Origin: Herbaspirillum sp. AP02
Lineage (GTDB): Bacteria > Pseudomonadota > Gammaproteobacteria > Burkholderiales > Burkholderiaceae_D
Assembly: GCF_015767275.1 (NCBI RefSeq)
Contig: NZ_JADWMY010000003.1
Span: forward strand, 124,001-188,000
Reading direction: 5' to 3'
DNA length: 64,000 nucleotides
The notes beneath the pieces were generated by a model. It was not told the origin of the DNA. It saw only the letters and a list, made by a program, of their open reading frames with translations, and made no database searches. The number at the start of each line of letters is the position of its first letter. Position 1 is the first letter of the stretch. The position numbers were made by a program, and so were the translations under genes. Below are positions 16,503-25,782 of this stretch, one piece after another.

Positions 16503-18794
16503 ATGCAAGCAACCAATCCTCCCGGCCAACCATCCGGCCAGACGCCTCGTGAGGCGCGCCGTCAACTGCTGGAGCGTGGTGACGCGCTGCTGGTGACGCG
16601 CGCCCCGCAACCCGGTGCCAAGCCCGCGCCCGGCCAGCCCGGCGCGGCTTCGTCCTATGTGCAGCCGCTGCCGGACGTGTTCGTGGCCCTGCTGGCCGAG
16701 GGCCGGGTACTGGCCTTCAACGGTCACGTCGATCTCGGCACCGGTATCCGCACCTCGCTGGCGCAGATCGTGGCCGAGGAATTGAGCGTGGACATGGACT
16801 GCGTCACCATGATCCTCGGCCACACCGAGGAAGCCCCCAACCAGGGGCCCACCATTGCCAGTGCCACCATCCAGATTTCCGCCGTGCCGCTGCGCAAGGC
16901 CGCAGCCCAGGCGCGCGAGCACCTGCTGGCCATGGCGGCCGCGCAGTGGGGCATTCCTGCCGCACGCCTGCGCATCGAGGCGGGACGCATCACCGATATC
17001 GACCAGCCACAACGCAGTACCAGCTATTTCACCCTGCTGGCCGGGCAGAAGATCATGCTCACCCTCGACCCCGGCGACGTGCCGTTGAAGCCGGCCAGCC
17101 AGTACACCCTGGTGGGCCGCAGTTCGCAGCGTGTCGATATTCCCGCCAAGGTGCGTGCCGAGCCGGTCTATGTGCACGACGTGCGCGTGCCCGGCATGCT
17201 GCATGGGCGCGTGGTGCGTCCGCCGCATCCGGGGCGCGATGGCGGCGACTTCATCGGTAACAGCCTGCTGTCGGTGGACCAGGATTCCGTGGCCCACATC
17301 CCCGGGCTGGTGGCGGTGGTGGTGCAGGGCGATTTCGTCGGCGTGGTGGCCGAGCGCGAGGAGCAGGCGCAGCGCGCCATGCGCGAACTGAAGCTGCGCT
17401 GGAAGGACATCCCGCCGCTACCCTCCATGGACGACCTGGAGACCCGCCTGCGCGACCTGCCGGCCAAGCGCCGCGAACTGCTGCGCCAGGGCGATCTGGA
17501 TGCCGCCATGGGCAGCGCTGCCCAGCGCATCGAGCGCACCTATGTCTGGCCCTACCAGATGCATGCCTCCATCGGCCCCTCCTGCGCGGTGGCCGATTAT
17601 CGCGAGGAGGGGCTGACCGTCTGGTCCGGCACGCAGAATCCGCATGTCATGCGCATCGACCTCTCGCGCCTGTGCGAGCTCGATGAAGGAAAGATCGAAG
17701 TGATCCGGCTGGAGGCCGCCGGTTGCTACGGCCGCAACTGTGCCGATGACGTGGTGGCGGATGCCGCCCTGTTGTCACGCGCCGTGGGGCGTCCGGTGCG
17801 GGTGCAGCTCACCCGCGAGCAGGAACATGCCTGGGAACCCAAGGGCGCGGCGCAACTGATGCAGGTGCGTGGCGCCATCGATGAAGCGGGCCGGCTGTCG
17901 GCCTATGGCTTCCAGACCCGTTATCCCTCCAACGATGCACCGGTGCTGGCGCTGCTGCTGACCGGCAAGATCGCCCCCGAGCCCCGCGTGCTGGAGATGG
18001 GCGACCGCACCGCCGTGCCACCCTATGCCTACCCGCACCTGCAGATCGATTGCGACGACGTCGCGCCCATCGTGCGAGCCGGCTGGTTGCGCGGGGTCTC
18101 TGCCATGCCGAACTCCTTTGCCCATGAAGTCTTCATCGATGAATTGGCCGAGCTGGCCCGGGAGGATCGCCTGGCCTATCGCCTGGCGCACCTGCCCGAC
18201 GAGCGCGCCAGCGCGTTGCTGCAGGCGGTGGCGGAGAAGGCCGGCTGGGTGGCCGGTGCCAGCGGTTCGCGTGGCACGCCGGAGGTCGACGGCAAGCTGC
18301 GCGGACGCGGTATCGCCTATGCGCGCTATGTCCACAGCAAGTTTCCCGGGTTTGGTGCGGCCTGGTCGGCCTGGGTCATCGATATCGAAGTCGATCTCGC
18401 CGATGGCGCGCTGAAGGTGACGTCGCTGGTGGTGGGGCAGGATACCGGCATGATGGTCAATCCGGACGGCGTGCGCCACCAGATGCACGGCAACATCCTG
18501 CAATCACTGAGCCGGGTCTTGAAGGAGCGTGTCAGTTTCGGCCCGCAGGGGACCACCAGCCTGGAGTGGGGCGCCTATCCCATCCTGCATTTCACGGAAG
18601 TGCCGCCCATCGAGATCGTGCTCATGCAGCGCCAGGACCAGCCGCCCATGGGGGCAGGCGAATCGGCCTCGGTGCCGAGCGCGGCGGCGCTGTCCAATGC
18701 CCTCTTCGATGCCACCGGGCGTCGCTTCCGCCAGCCGCCCTTCAATGCGGAATGCATCCTGGCGGGGCTGCGCGAGCCCTTGCCGGCGGTGTGA
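16503..18794 (+). CDS. nicB: Molybdopterin-binding catalytic subunit of nicotinate dehydrogenase
   Basis: A 763-residue molybdenum hydroxylase large subunit of the IorB/xanthine dehydrogenase family. It opens with the cofactor-binding segment (FNGHVDLGTGIRTSLAQIVAEEL, GPTIASATIQI), continues with the hammerhead domain near residue 215 (VYVHDVRVPGMLHGRVVRPP) and the second molybdopterin domain (WSGTQNPHVMRI, AAGCYGRNCADD). It ends with the catalytic Glu E720 in PPMGAGESASVPS. This intact site contrasts with the degenerate one in the cytochrome-fused subunit at 9265, so this protein is the likely catalytic partner of NicA. It is the last gene of the plus-strand operon. The ribosome site is weak, so an alternative start is possible. 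Confidence 0.82.
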   Translation: MQATNPPGQPSGQTPREARRQLLERGDALLVTRAPQPGAKPAPGQPGAASSYVQPLPDVFVALLAEGRVLAFNGHVDLGTGIRTSLAQIVAEELSVDMDCVTMILGHTEEAPNQGPTIASATIQISAVPLRKAAAQAREHLLAMAAAQWGIPAARLRIEAGRITDIDQPQRSTSYFTLLAGQKIMLTLDPGDVPLKPASQYTLVGRSSQRVDIPAKVRAEPVYVHDVRVPGMLHGRVVRPPHPGRDGGDFIGNSLLSVDQDSVAHIPGLVAVVVQGDFVGVVAEREEQAQRAMRELKLRWKDIPPLPSMDDLETRLRDLPAKRRELLRQGDLDAAMGSAAQRIERTYVWPYQMHASIGPSCAVADYREEGLTVWSGTQNPHVMRIDLSRLCELDEGKIEVIRLEAAGCYGRNCADDVVADAALLSRAVGRPVRVQLTREQEHAWEPKGAAQLMQVRGAIDEAGRLSAYGFQTRYPSNDAPVLALLLTGKIAPEPRVLEMGDRTAVPPYAYPHLQIDCDDVAPIVRAGWLRGVSAMPNSFAHEVFIDELAELAREDRLAYRLAHLPDERASALLQAVAEKAGWVAGASGSRGTPEVDGKLRGRGIAYARYVHSKFPGFGAAWSAWVIDIEVDLADGALKVTSLVVGQDTGMMVNPDGVRHQMHGNILQSLSRVLKERVSFGPQGTTSLEWGAYPILHFTEVPPIEIVLMQRQDQPPMGAGESASVPSAAALSNALFDATGRRFRQPPFNAECILAGLREPLPAV

Positions 18795-18813
18795 GCGATT
18801 CGGCGGCTTGGCC

Positions 18814-19254
18814 TTATTCGTCGATCATCTTGCGCAGCAGGAACACCAGCGCCACCCGTTCTGCCGGATTGAGGTTGCCATAGGTGGCCTCGGTGATCTG
18901 GGCGGCGAAGGGGACGGCATCGGCCACCAGTGCGGTGGCGTTCTTGCTGAGCGAGACCAGTACCTTGCGGCGGTCGGTCTCGTCATGGGACAGCTCGATC
19001 AGGTCGCGTGCCTTCAGGCGCTCCACGATGCCACGGATGGTGGCCTGGTCGATGGCGGTCACCTTGACGATGTCCGACAGCGAGCAGGTCTGCAGGTCGC
19101 GGATCGCGCACAGGGTCACGAACTGCGCGGCCGTCAGTTGCGAATCCGGGATGTGTTGCTGGAAAATGGCGGCGTGGCGCTGGTAGGCGCGGCGCAGCAG
19201 GTGCCCGATCTGGTCGGAGAAATGATAGTCGGCGGTGGCGGGCTTCTTGGTCAT
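18814..19254 (-). CDS. nicR: MarR-family regulator, NicR-like
   Basis: A 146-residue winged-helix protein. The core runs from FSDQIGHLLRRAYQRHAAIFQQ through the helix-turn-helix (SLSDIVKVTAIDQATIRGIVERLKARDLIEL) and the wing (DETDRRKVLVSLS) to the dimerisation helix. NicR, the repressor of nicotinate degradation in P. putida, belongs to this family, and the gene lies inside the nic island, convergent with the molybdopterin gene (19 bases apart). The start is uncertain: an in-frame ATG at 19431 would add 59 residues rich in Ala, Lys and Ser, but codon use there is poor and no ribosome site is seen. The five GTGTAC sites in this region are its likely targets. Confidence 0.82.
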   Translation of the reverse strand: MTKKPATADYHFSDQIGHLLRRAYQRHAAIFQQHIPDSQLTAAQFVTLCAIRDLQTCSLSDIVKVTAIDQATIRGIVERLKARDLIELSHDETDRRKVLVSLSKNATALVADAVPFAAQITEATYGNLNPAERVALVFLLRKMIDE

Positions 19255-19447
19255 TGGCGCAAGGGATGGGTGGCTTGGCATGCCTTGTTCGCCGGCGGCG
19301 AGCAGGGGGCAGCTGCTGATTCTAATGGCCTGCCTGCCGCCTGTATAGGCAAGCGTCGCTGCGGCCTTGCCTGCCACGGATGCCTTGGCGCGCTTGCGGG
19401 GCGCCGATTTGAGAGTTGTCGTGCTTGTCATCGGAGAGAGTTGAACA

Positions 19448-20062
19448 ATGTTGATCGATTTCGCAGGGCTCAAGCCCGTCGAAGCTTATGAATGGATGTC
19501 GGCGCTGATCGTGCCGCGTCCTATCGCCTGGGTTTCCACGCTGGACGGGCAGGGGCGGGCCAACCTGGCGCCGTTCAGCTTCTTCCAGATGATCACCGGC
19601 AAGCCGCCGACCCTGCTGATCTGCCCGCTGCTGCAGCGAGGTGGCAAGCTCAAGGACACCGTCAACAACATCAGCGCCAGCGGCGAGTTCGTGGTCAACC
19701 TGGCCGCACCGGCGCAGGCCCAGGCCTTGAATGCGACGTCCTTTCCCTTCGAGGGCGGCGTCAGCGAATTCGAGGCCTGCGGCCTGCAGGCCGCACCCAG
19801 CCAGCTGGTGCAGCCGCCCCGCGTCGAGGGTGCGGTGGCCAGCTTCGAGTGCAAGCTGGCGATGATGGAGCCCTATCCGCGCCATGAGCCATCCTGCCAC
19901 CTGATCTTCGGTCAGGTGCTGGCCGCACACGTGGACGACCAGTTGCTGGACGCCGATGGCAAGCTAGATCCGGGCCAGGTCGATCTGCTCTTCCGCATGG
20001 GCGGCGAATGGTATGGCCGCAGCCGTACCGAATCCAACTTCACCTTGCCGCGTCCACGCTGA
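19448..20062 (+). CDS. Flavin reductase-like (DIM6/NTAB) protein
   Basis: A 204-residue FMN-binding split-barrel protein of the flavin reductase family. The typical N-terminal block is VPRPIAWVSTLDGQGRANLAPFSFFQMITGKPPTLLI, with the C-terminal barrel strand HLIFGQVLAAHVDD. Such proteins reduce FMN or FAD for two-component oxygenases or bind flavin without a known role. It is divergent from nicR. NicC is a single-component flavoenzyme in characterised organisms, so a reductase is not required for the known pathway. It may support another oxygenase or have a separate activity on pyridine intermediates. Confidence 0.82.
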   Translation: MLIDFAGLKPVEAYEWMSALIVPRPIAWVSTLDGQGRANLAPFSFFQMITGKPPTLLICPLLQRGGKLKDTVNNISASGEFVVNLAAPAQAQALNATSFPFEGGVSEFEACGLQAAPSQLVQPPRVEGAVASFECKLAMMEPYPRHEPSCHLIFGQVLAAHVDDQLLDADGKLDPGQVDLLFRMGGEWYGRSRTESNFTLPRPR

Positions 20063-20662
20063 TCCCCCTCTTCCCCCTCTTCCTCCTCCTCGACCAGGGC
20101 GGTGCGGCCACGGCTGCATCCGCTGCTGGCGATGTCACCTTCCTGCTTCGCCGGTCTGCCGACCGCGCTTCCTCCATTTTCAATGTCGCCATTTGCGTTG
20201 CCGTCGACGCGATGTCGTGGTGCACAACGCACTCTGCTTGTGCAGTTTTCCGGTTTCGCATTAATATGGTGTACACATTATAAATAAGAAATGCAAAGAT
20301 GGTTTTCGGGGCGCCGTGGAGACAAGCTGTAGAACCCCGTCTGTAGCGCGTTAATCCAATATTAAAGCAGTAAATGCCTGAGATTCTTGAGCTGGGTCAA
20401 GGCTGGCCTGTATTTTGCTAACACTCAAAATATAGAGCGCATACGTCATAAAAAAGAAGTGGTCGGCGAGGCTTTTCAGTGCCGTTGTACGGCCTCGCCA
20501 ATGCCGCTGCCACAGCGTGCAGGACAACACCAGACAAGCGCCGAAGACAGTTTCAGACAGAAGCCCGGATCACCGGGCCAGGCAGGAAAGCAGCACCTGC
20601 AGTAACTGCATCACCAGCAAGACCCGTAACACCTCCAACACATCAAACAAAGGGAAAACAAC
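20063..20662. other. 600-base intergenic region upstream of the porin
   Basis: No credible gene. The sequence shifts from coding-like GC to AT-rich around 20260-20470, which includes candidate operator site C (20263-20288). The remaining distance to the porin suggests a long 5' untranslated leader. Short open frames in it lack ribosome sites and family features. Confidence 0.5.
20263..20288. promoter_or_regulatory. Candidate NicR operator, site C (upstream of porin and LIV-type importer)
   Basis: ATATGGTGTACACATTAT followed by AAATAAG matches site B at 20 of 25 positions. GTGTACAC is itself a perfect 8-bp palindrome, as expected for a dimeric MarR protein. Confidence 0.55.
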
Positions 20663-21703
20663 ATGAAAAAGGCATGGGCACTCGCGGCCGGCAGTCTGTT
20701 CTGCGCCGGCGGCGCGATGGCGCAATCCAACGTCACCATCTATGGCGTGGTCGATACCTACCTGGGCTACACCAATGCGAGCGGTCGCGGTTCGGTGGTA
20801 TCGCTGGACAGCGGCGGCTACCAGGCCAGCCGCCTGGGCTTCAAGGGGACCGAAGACCTGGGTGGCGGCCTGCGCGCCAACTTCCAGATGGAAAACGGCT
20901 TCGCCTCCGACACCGGTGGCATGCACGACAGCACCCGCCTGTTCAACCGCCAGTCCTGGGTCGGCCTGGCCAATAATCTGGGTGAGCTGCGCCTGGGTCG
21001 GCAGAATTCGCCGGGCTTCCTGATGATCGCGCGCCTGGATGCCTTTGCCGGTGCGACCTATGCCTCCTTCCTGAACAACGTCTCGGCCTACACGCCACGC
21101 TACGACAACGTGATCGGCTATATCTCGCCGGTGATGCGCGGCTTCAAGCTGCAGGCCTACTATGGTCTGGGCGAGCAGACCACGCCCAAGAACGGCCTGT
21201 CCACCACCATGCTGGCCGGCGAGTACGAAAGCGGCCCGTTCTACCTGGGCCTGAGCCATTCCACCCAGAACAGCGCCAACGACAATATCGCCATCCGCTC
21301 CACCTTCGCCGGGGGTGCCTATGACTACGGCAACGGCAAGATCTTCCTGGGCTACTACCGTGGCAACAACCTCGGTGCGGCCGCCACCACCAATGTGCGT
21401 GGCAGCTACTACGGCGCGTACTCGATCTCGGCCAACTATCGCCTGAGCGCGCAGGCCACCATCGGGGCCGGCTACGGCTGGGCCAAGGACAGCACCGGCG
21501 CCGGCCGCGATGCCCGTCAGATCAGCCTGATCGGTACCTATGACTTGTCCAAGCGCACCATGCTCTATACCACCTATGCCCATCTGACCAACAGCAACGG
21601 CGCCACCTTCTCGCTGGCCGGTGCCGCACCGATCACCAAGAACGTGCCTGCCAGTGGCGGCACGGTGAACGGCATACAGTTCGGTATCCGTCACCTGTTC
21701 TGA
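20663..21703 (+). CDS. Trimeric general porin (Burkholderiales OmpC type)
   Basis: A 346-residue outer membrane beta-barrel with a signal peptide (MKKAWALAAGSLFCAGGAMA). It opens with QSNVTIYGVVDTYLGY, continues with SRLGFKGTEDLGGGLRANFQMENGF and FNRQSWVGLANNLGELRLGRQ, and ends in the C-terminal Phe (GIRHLF) that the BAM complex recognises. This is the standard betaproteobacterial 16-strand porin pattern. An AAAGGGAAAACAAC ribosome region precedes the start. With a GTGTAC operator far upstream and an importer directly downstream, it may admit nicotinate across the outer membrane, analogous in role to NicP, though it is not the same porin family. Confidence 0.9.
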   Translation: MKKAWALAAGSLFCAGGAMAQSNVTIYGVVDTYLGYTNASGRGSVVSLDSGGYQASRLGFKGTEDLGGGLRANFQMENGFASDTGGMHDSTRLFNRQSWVGLANNLGELRLGRQNSPGFLMIARLDAFAGATYASFLNNVSAYTPRYDNVIGYISPVMRGFKLQAYYGLGEQTTPKNGLSTTMLAGEYESGPFYLGLSHSTQNSANDNIAIRSTFAGGAYDYGNGKIFLGYYRGNNLGAAATTNVRGSYYGAYSISANYRLSAQATIGAGYGWAKDSTGAGRDARQISLIGTYDLSKRTMLYTTYAHLTNSNGATFSLAGAAPITKNVPASGGTVNGIQFGIRHLF

Positions 21704-21791
21704 TGCGCTGCCGGAAGGTGCGCGGGCTCCACCCGGCGCGCCTTCCTTCCCCTGCCGTTGCTTGCACCTGCGGGTGCAGAAAGGAAAGATC

Positions 21792-23006
21792 GTGAACGTC
21801 TCCCTCCATCTCAAGCATCTGAAGCATCTCGTTGTCGCCGCACTGGGCCTGACGGCCGCTGCCGGCGCACTGGCCCAATCCACCATCAAGATTGGCGAAG
21901 TCAACAGTTACAAGGCCCAACCGGCCTTCCTCGAACCGTACCGCCGTGGCTGGGAACTGGCCCAGGAAGAAATCAATGCCGCCGGCGGCCTGCTGGGCAA
22001 GAAGGTGGAAATCGTCTCCCGCGACGACAACGGCAACCCCGGTGATTCGGTGCGGGTGGCCGAGGAACTGGTGACCCGCGAACAGGTGTCGCTGCTGTTC
22101 GGCGGCTTCCTCTCCAACACCGGCCTGGCACTGACCGACTATGCCAAGCAGCGCAAGATCTTCTTCCTGGCGGCCGAACCGCTGACCGACAAGATCGTCT
22201 GGCAGAACGGCAACCAGTACACCTATCGCCTGCGTCCCTCCACCTACATGCTGGTGGCCTCGCTGGTCAATGAAGCGGCCAAGCTGAAGAAGAAGCGCTG
22301 GGCGCTGGTCTATCCCAACTACGAATACGGCCAGTCCGCCATCGCCACCTTCAAGAAGCTGATGCAGGAGCGCCAGCCGGATATCGAATTCGTCGCCGAG
22401 CAGGCGCCGCCCCTGGGCAAGATCGATGCCGGTTCGGTCACCCAGGCGCTGGCCGATGCCAAGCCGGATGCGATCTTCAATGCGCTCTTCGGTGCCGACC
22501 TCGGCAAGTTCGTGCGCGAGGGTAATACCCGTGGCCTGTTCGAGGGACGCGAAGTGGTGTCGCTGCTGACTGGTGAGCCGGAATATCTCGATCCGCTGAA
22601 GAACGAGGCACCGGTCAACTGGATCGTCACCGGCTATCCCTGGTATGCCATCGATACCCCCGAGCACAAGAAATTCGTCGACGCCTATCGCAAGAAATTC
22701 AATGACTACCCGCGCAACGGGTCCCTGGTCGGCTATGTGGCGCTGATGTCGATCGCCACCGGCATCAAGGCGGCCGGCTCGGTCGAGAGCGACAAGCTGG
22801 CGGCCGCCTTCTCGGGCCTGAAGGTCGCCACTCCGTCCGGACCCATCGTCTATCGCAGCCAGGATCACCAGTCCACCCTGGGCGCTCACGTGGGACGTAC
22901 GGCGCTCAAGGATGGTCGCGGCATCATGGTCAACTTCAGCTACGTCGATGGCGCTTCGGTGCAATTGCCGGATGCCGAAGTCAAGAAACTGCGTGCGGCC
23001 AACTGA
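21792..23006 (+). CDS. Periplasmic binding protein of a branched-chain-type (LIV) ABC importer
   Basis: A 404-residue type I periplasmic-binding protein. The GTG at 21792 is chosen because AAGGAAAG lies just before it and it gives a clean signal peptide ending in ALAQ. The mature part has the LivK/HAAT pattern: IKIGEVNSYKAQ, GWELAQEEINAAGGLLGKKVEIVSRDDNGNPGDSVRVAEELV and VSLLFGGFLSNTGLALTDYA. LIV-type importers carry amino acids, amides and many aromatic acids. The gene lies 88 bases after the porin and leads a four-gene importer. Substrate is unproven; the nic context suggests a pyridine compound. Confidence 0.87.
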   Translation: MNVSLHLKHLKHLVVAALGLTAAAGALAQSTIKIGEVNSYKAQPAFLEPYRRGWELAQEEINAAGGLLGKKVEIVSRDDNGNPGDSVRVAEELVTREQVSLLFGGFLSNTGLALTDYAKQRKIFFLAAEPLTDKIVWQNGNQYTYRLRPSTYMLVASLVNEAAKLKKKRWALVYPNYEYGQSAIATFKKLMQERQPDIEFVAEQAPPLGKIDAGSVTQALADAKPDAIFNALFGADLGKFVREGNTRGLFEGREVVSLLTGEPEYLDPLKNEAPVNWIVTGYPWYAIDTPEHKKFVDAYRKKFNDYPRNGSLVGYVALMSIATGIKAAGSVESDKLAAAFSGLKVATPSGPIVYRSQDHQSTLGAHVGRTALKDGRGIMVNFSYVDGASVQLPDAEVKKLRAAN

Positions 23007-23077
23007 GCTGGTACACGCCTTGCAGCGGTCCTGCGCAGCACCGTGCTGCGCAGGACCGTGGTCACAGGGGATAAAGC

Positions 23078-25015
23078 ATGACTCTCTCTAGCCTGATCGT
23101 GCAGATGATCAACGGGCTGGCCGACGCATCCACCATGTTCCTGGTGGCGGCCGGCCTGTCGCTGATCTTCGGTGTCACGCGCATCGTCAACTTCGCCCAC
23201 GGCTCGTTCTACATGGTGGGCATCTATGTGGTGTACACGCTGGTGTCCTTGATTGGCGCCAGCGGCCTCGGTTTCTGGAGCGCGGTACTGCTCTCGGCGA
23301 TGGCCGTGGCGGTGCTGGGCGCCCTGGTGGAAATCCTTATCCTGCGCCGCATCTACCGTGCCCCGGAACTGTTCCAGCTGCTGGCCACCTTTGCGTTGGT
23401 GCTGGTGTTCAAGGATGCCGCGCTCTACCTGTGGGGGCCGGAAGACCTGTTCGGCCCGCGCGCGCCCGGCCTGGGTGGCGCAGTACAACTGCTGGGGCGG
23501 CGCATTCCGCAATACGACCTGGTGCTCATCGCCATCGGCCCGCTGGTGCTGGGTGTGCTGTGGCTGGTCCTGAACCGCACCCGCTGGGGGACCCTGATCC
23601 GCGCCGCCACCCAGGACCGCGAAATGGTCGGCGCCCTGGGCATCAACCAGTCCTGGCTGTTTACCGGTGTGTTCGCGCTGGGTTGCTTCCTGGCTGGCCT
23701 GGGCGGCGCCCTGCAGGGGCCGCGCATCCCCGCCAACCTGGCGCTGGACCTGGAGACCATCGGCAATGCCTTCGTGGTGGTGGTGGTCGGCGGCATGGGG
23801 TCGATCCCCGGCGCCTTCCTGGCGGCCCTGCTGATTGCCGAGATCAAGGCCCTGTGCGTGGCCATCGGCCAGGTGTCGGTGTTCGGGGTGGTGATCTCGC
23901 TGTCCAAGCTGACGCTGGTGGTGGAATTCCTGGTCATGGCAGTGATCCTGGTGGTGCGTCCCTGGGGGCTGATGGGCAAGCCCCAGGCCGCCGCCCGCAG
24001 TACCGGCCAGCCGGAGGCGCCGCTGGCCCCGGCCGGCGCCGGCGTGCGCAAGCTGGCCTGGGCCGCCGTGGCGCTGCTGCTGGCGGCCCCCTTGCTGTCG
24101 CACAGCTTCCCCTACCTGACGGTGCTGCTGGTGGAGATCTTCATCGCCGTGCTGTTTGCGGCCAGCCTGCACTTCATCATGGGGCCGGGCGGCATGCATT
24201 CCTTCGGTCACGCGGCCTATTTCGGGCTGGGTGCCTATGCGGCGGCGATGCTGGTGGTCAAACTGCATTGGCCGATGGAACTGGCGCTGGTGGTCGGTCC
24301 GCTGGTGGCCGGGCTGGGTGCGCTGCTGTTCGGCTGGTTCAGCGTGCGCCTGTCGGGCGTGTACCTGGCCATGCTGACCTTGGCCTTCGCGCAGATCGTC
24401 TGGGCCATCATCTATCAATGGGATGAAGTCACCGGCGGCAGCAACGGGCTGGTCGGCGTCTGGCCGGCAGTCTGGCTGGCGTCGCCGCTGGCCTATTACT
24501 ACCTGGCGCTGGCCTGCGCAGTGACCGGCCTGCTGCTGTTGCGCCGCGTGCTGTTCGCGCCCTTCGGTTATGCCATGCGCGCGGCCCGCGATTCGGTGCT
24601 GCGTTCGGACGCCATCGGCATCGACGTCAAGCGCATGCAATGGCTGGCCTTTGCGCTGGCCGGCGTATTCTGCGGCGCGGCCGGGGTACTCTTTGCATTC
24701 TCCAAGGGCAGCATCTCGCCGGAGGCCATCAGCGTGAGCCGTTCGGTCGATGGTCTGGTGATGGTCATGCTGGGCGGCCTGCAGACCTTGCTGGGGCCGG
24801 TGGTGGGGGCATCGGTCTTCACCTGGCTGCAGGACGTGATCGCACGCGAGACCGATTACTGGCGTGCCATTCTCGGGCTGGTGATCCTGGCACTGGTGCT
24901 GCTGTTCCCGGCTGGCATCGCCGGCTATTTCCAGCGCTTCGTCGGTGGCCCGGCGCGCCAGGGGCGCGGTGGGGCCCCGGAACTGAAAGCCGATATCGGC
25001 AAGGAGGCAGCATGA
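23078..25015 (+). CDS. Fused LivH-LivM permease
   Basis: A 645-residue protein joining both membrane subunits of a LIV-type importer. Residues 1-300 are LivH-like (NGLADASTMFLVAAGLSLIFGVTRIVNFAHGSFYMVG, GALGINQSWLFTGVFALGCFLAGLGGALQGP). After a Pro/Ala-rich linker (about 308-325), residues 330-630 are LivM-like (GPGGMHSFGHAAYFGLGAYAAAML, VRLSGVYLAMLTLAFAQIVWA, DVKRMQWLAFALAGVFCGAAGVL). Normally these are two genes of about 300 residues each. The stop codon overlaps the next ATG as ATGA, giving tight coupling to the ATPase. Confidence 0.9.
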   Translation: MTLSSLIVQMINGLADASTMFLVAAGLSLIFGVTRIVNFAHGSFYMVGIYVVYTLVSLIGASGLGFWSAVLLSAMAVAVLGALVEILILRRIYRAPELFQLLATFALVLVFKDAALYLWGPEDLFGPRAPGLGGAVQLLGRRIPQYDLVLIAIGPLVLGVLWLVLNRTRWGTLIRAATQDREMVGALGINQSWLFTGVFALGCFLAGLGGALQGPRIPANLALDLETIGNAFVVVVVGGMGSIPGAFLAALLIAEIKALCVAIGQVSVFGVVISLSKLTLVVEFLVMAVILVVRPWGLMGKPQAAARSTGQPEAPLAPAGAGVRKLAWAAVALLLAAPLLSHSFPYLTVLLVEIFIAVLFAASLHFIMGPGGMHSFGHAAYFGLGAYAAAMLVVKLHWPMELALVVGPLVAGLGALLFGWFSVRLSGVYLAMLTLAFAQIVWAIIYQWDEVTGGSNGLVGVWPAVWLASPLAYYYLALACAVTGLLLLRRVLFAPFGYAMRAARDSVLRSDAIGIDVKRMQWLAFALAGVFCGAAGVLFAFSKGSISPEAISVSRSVDGLVMVMLGGLQTLLGPVVGASVFTWLQDVIARETDYWRAILGLVILALVLLFPAGIAGYFQRFVGGPARQGRGGAPELKADIGKEAA

Positions 25016-25782
25016 GCCTGCTGACCGTAGACAACATCAGTAAATCCTTCGGCGGCAACAAGGCCGTCAACGGCGTCTCTTTCGAGCTGCCGCCGGGCCA
25101 GTTGCTGGCACTGCTGGGGCCGAATGGCGCCGGCAAGTCGACCTGCTTCAATATCCTCAACGGCCAGTACCGGCCCGAGACCGGCAGCATCCGTTTTGAC
25201 GGTCACGACATCGCCGGCATGAAGCCACGTGATATCTGGCGGCTCGGCGTGGGGCGCACCTTCCAGATCTCGGCCACCTTCAGTTCCATGACCGTGCTGG
25301 AAAACGTGCAGATGGCGCTGATGTCGCGCCAGCGCAAGCTGTTCGGTCTGTGGCGTCCAGCTGCGTCCTACTTTGCCGATGAGGCCATGGCCCTGCTGGA
25401 GCAGGTCGGCATGGCCGCCCAGGCGCAGCGCCCCTGCGGCGTGCTGGCCTATGGCGACGTCAAGCGGGTCGAGCTGGCCATCGCCCTGGCCAACCGGCCG
25501 CGCCTGTTGCTGATGGACGAGCCCACGGCCGGCATGGCGCCCAAGGAGCGCAATGAACTGATGGCCCTCACCAAGCGCCTGGTGCTGGAAAAGAACATGT
25601 CGGTCCTCTTCACCGAGCACAGCATGGACGTGGTGTTTGCTTTTGCCGACCGCATGATCGTGCTGGCGCGCGGGCAACTGATCGCCGAGGGTGATGGCGA
25701 GACCATCCGCAATCATCCCAAGGTGCAGGAAGTCTATTTCGGCAGCGGCAAGACATTCGAGAAGGAAGGAAGTCCATCGTGA
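25012..25782 (+). CDS. LivG-type ABC ATPase
   Basis: A 256-residue ATPase. It has Walker A GPNGAGKST, a Q-loop region (VGRTFQISATFSSMTVLENVQ), a slightly degenerate signature (LAYGDVKRVELAIALANRP in place of LSxGxQR), Walker B LLLMDEPTAGM and the switch His in FTEHSMDVVF. The ISATFSSMTV stretch and the length of about 250 residues are characteristic of LivG. The start overlaps the permease stop (ATGA) and the stop overlaps the LivF start (GTGA), so the operon is tightly packed. Confidence 0.9.
   Translation: MSLLTVDNISKSFGGNKAVNGVSFELPPGQLLALLGPNGAGKSTCFNILNGQYRPETGSIRFDGHDIAGMKPRDIWRLGVGRTFQISATFSSMTVLENVQMALMSRQRKLFGLWRPAASYFADEAMALLEQVGMAAQAQRPCGVLAYGDVKRVELAIALANRPRLLLMDEPTAGMAPKERNELMALTKRLVLEKNMSVLFTEHSMDVVFAFADRMIVLARGQLIAEGDGETIRNHPKVQEVYFGSGKTFEKEGSPS

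Noticed and set aside
19255-19473. Longer NicR with a 59- to 73-residue N-terminal extension
   Set aside because: Codon use and lack of a ribosome site favour the start at 19254, though the extension cannot be excluded.
23229-23240. GTGTACAC inside the LivH-LivM gene as another NicR site
   Set aside because: It lies in coding sequence (Val-Tyr-Thr codons) and lacks the AT-rich flanks found at the five intergenic sites.
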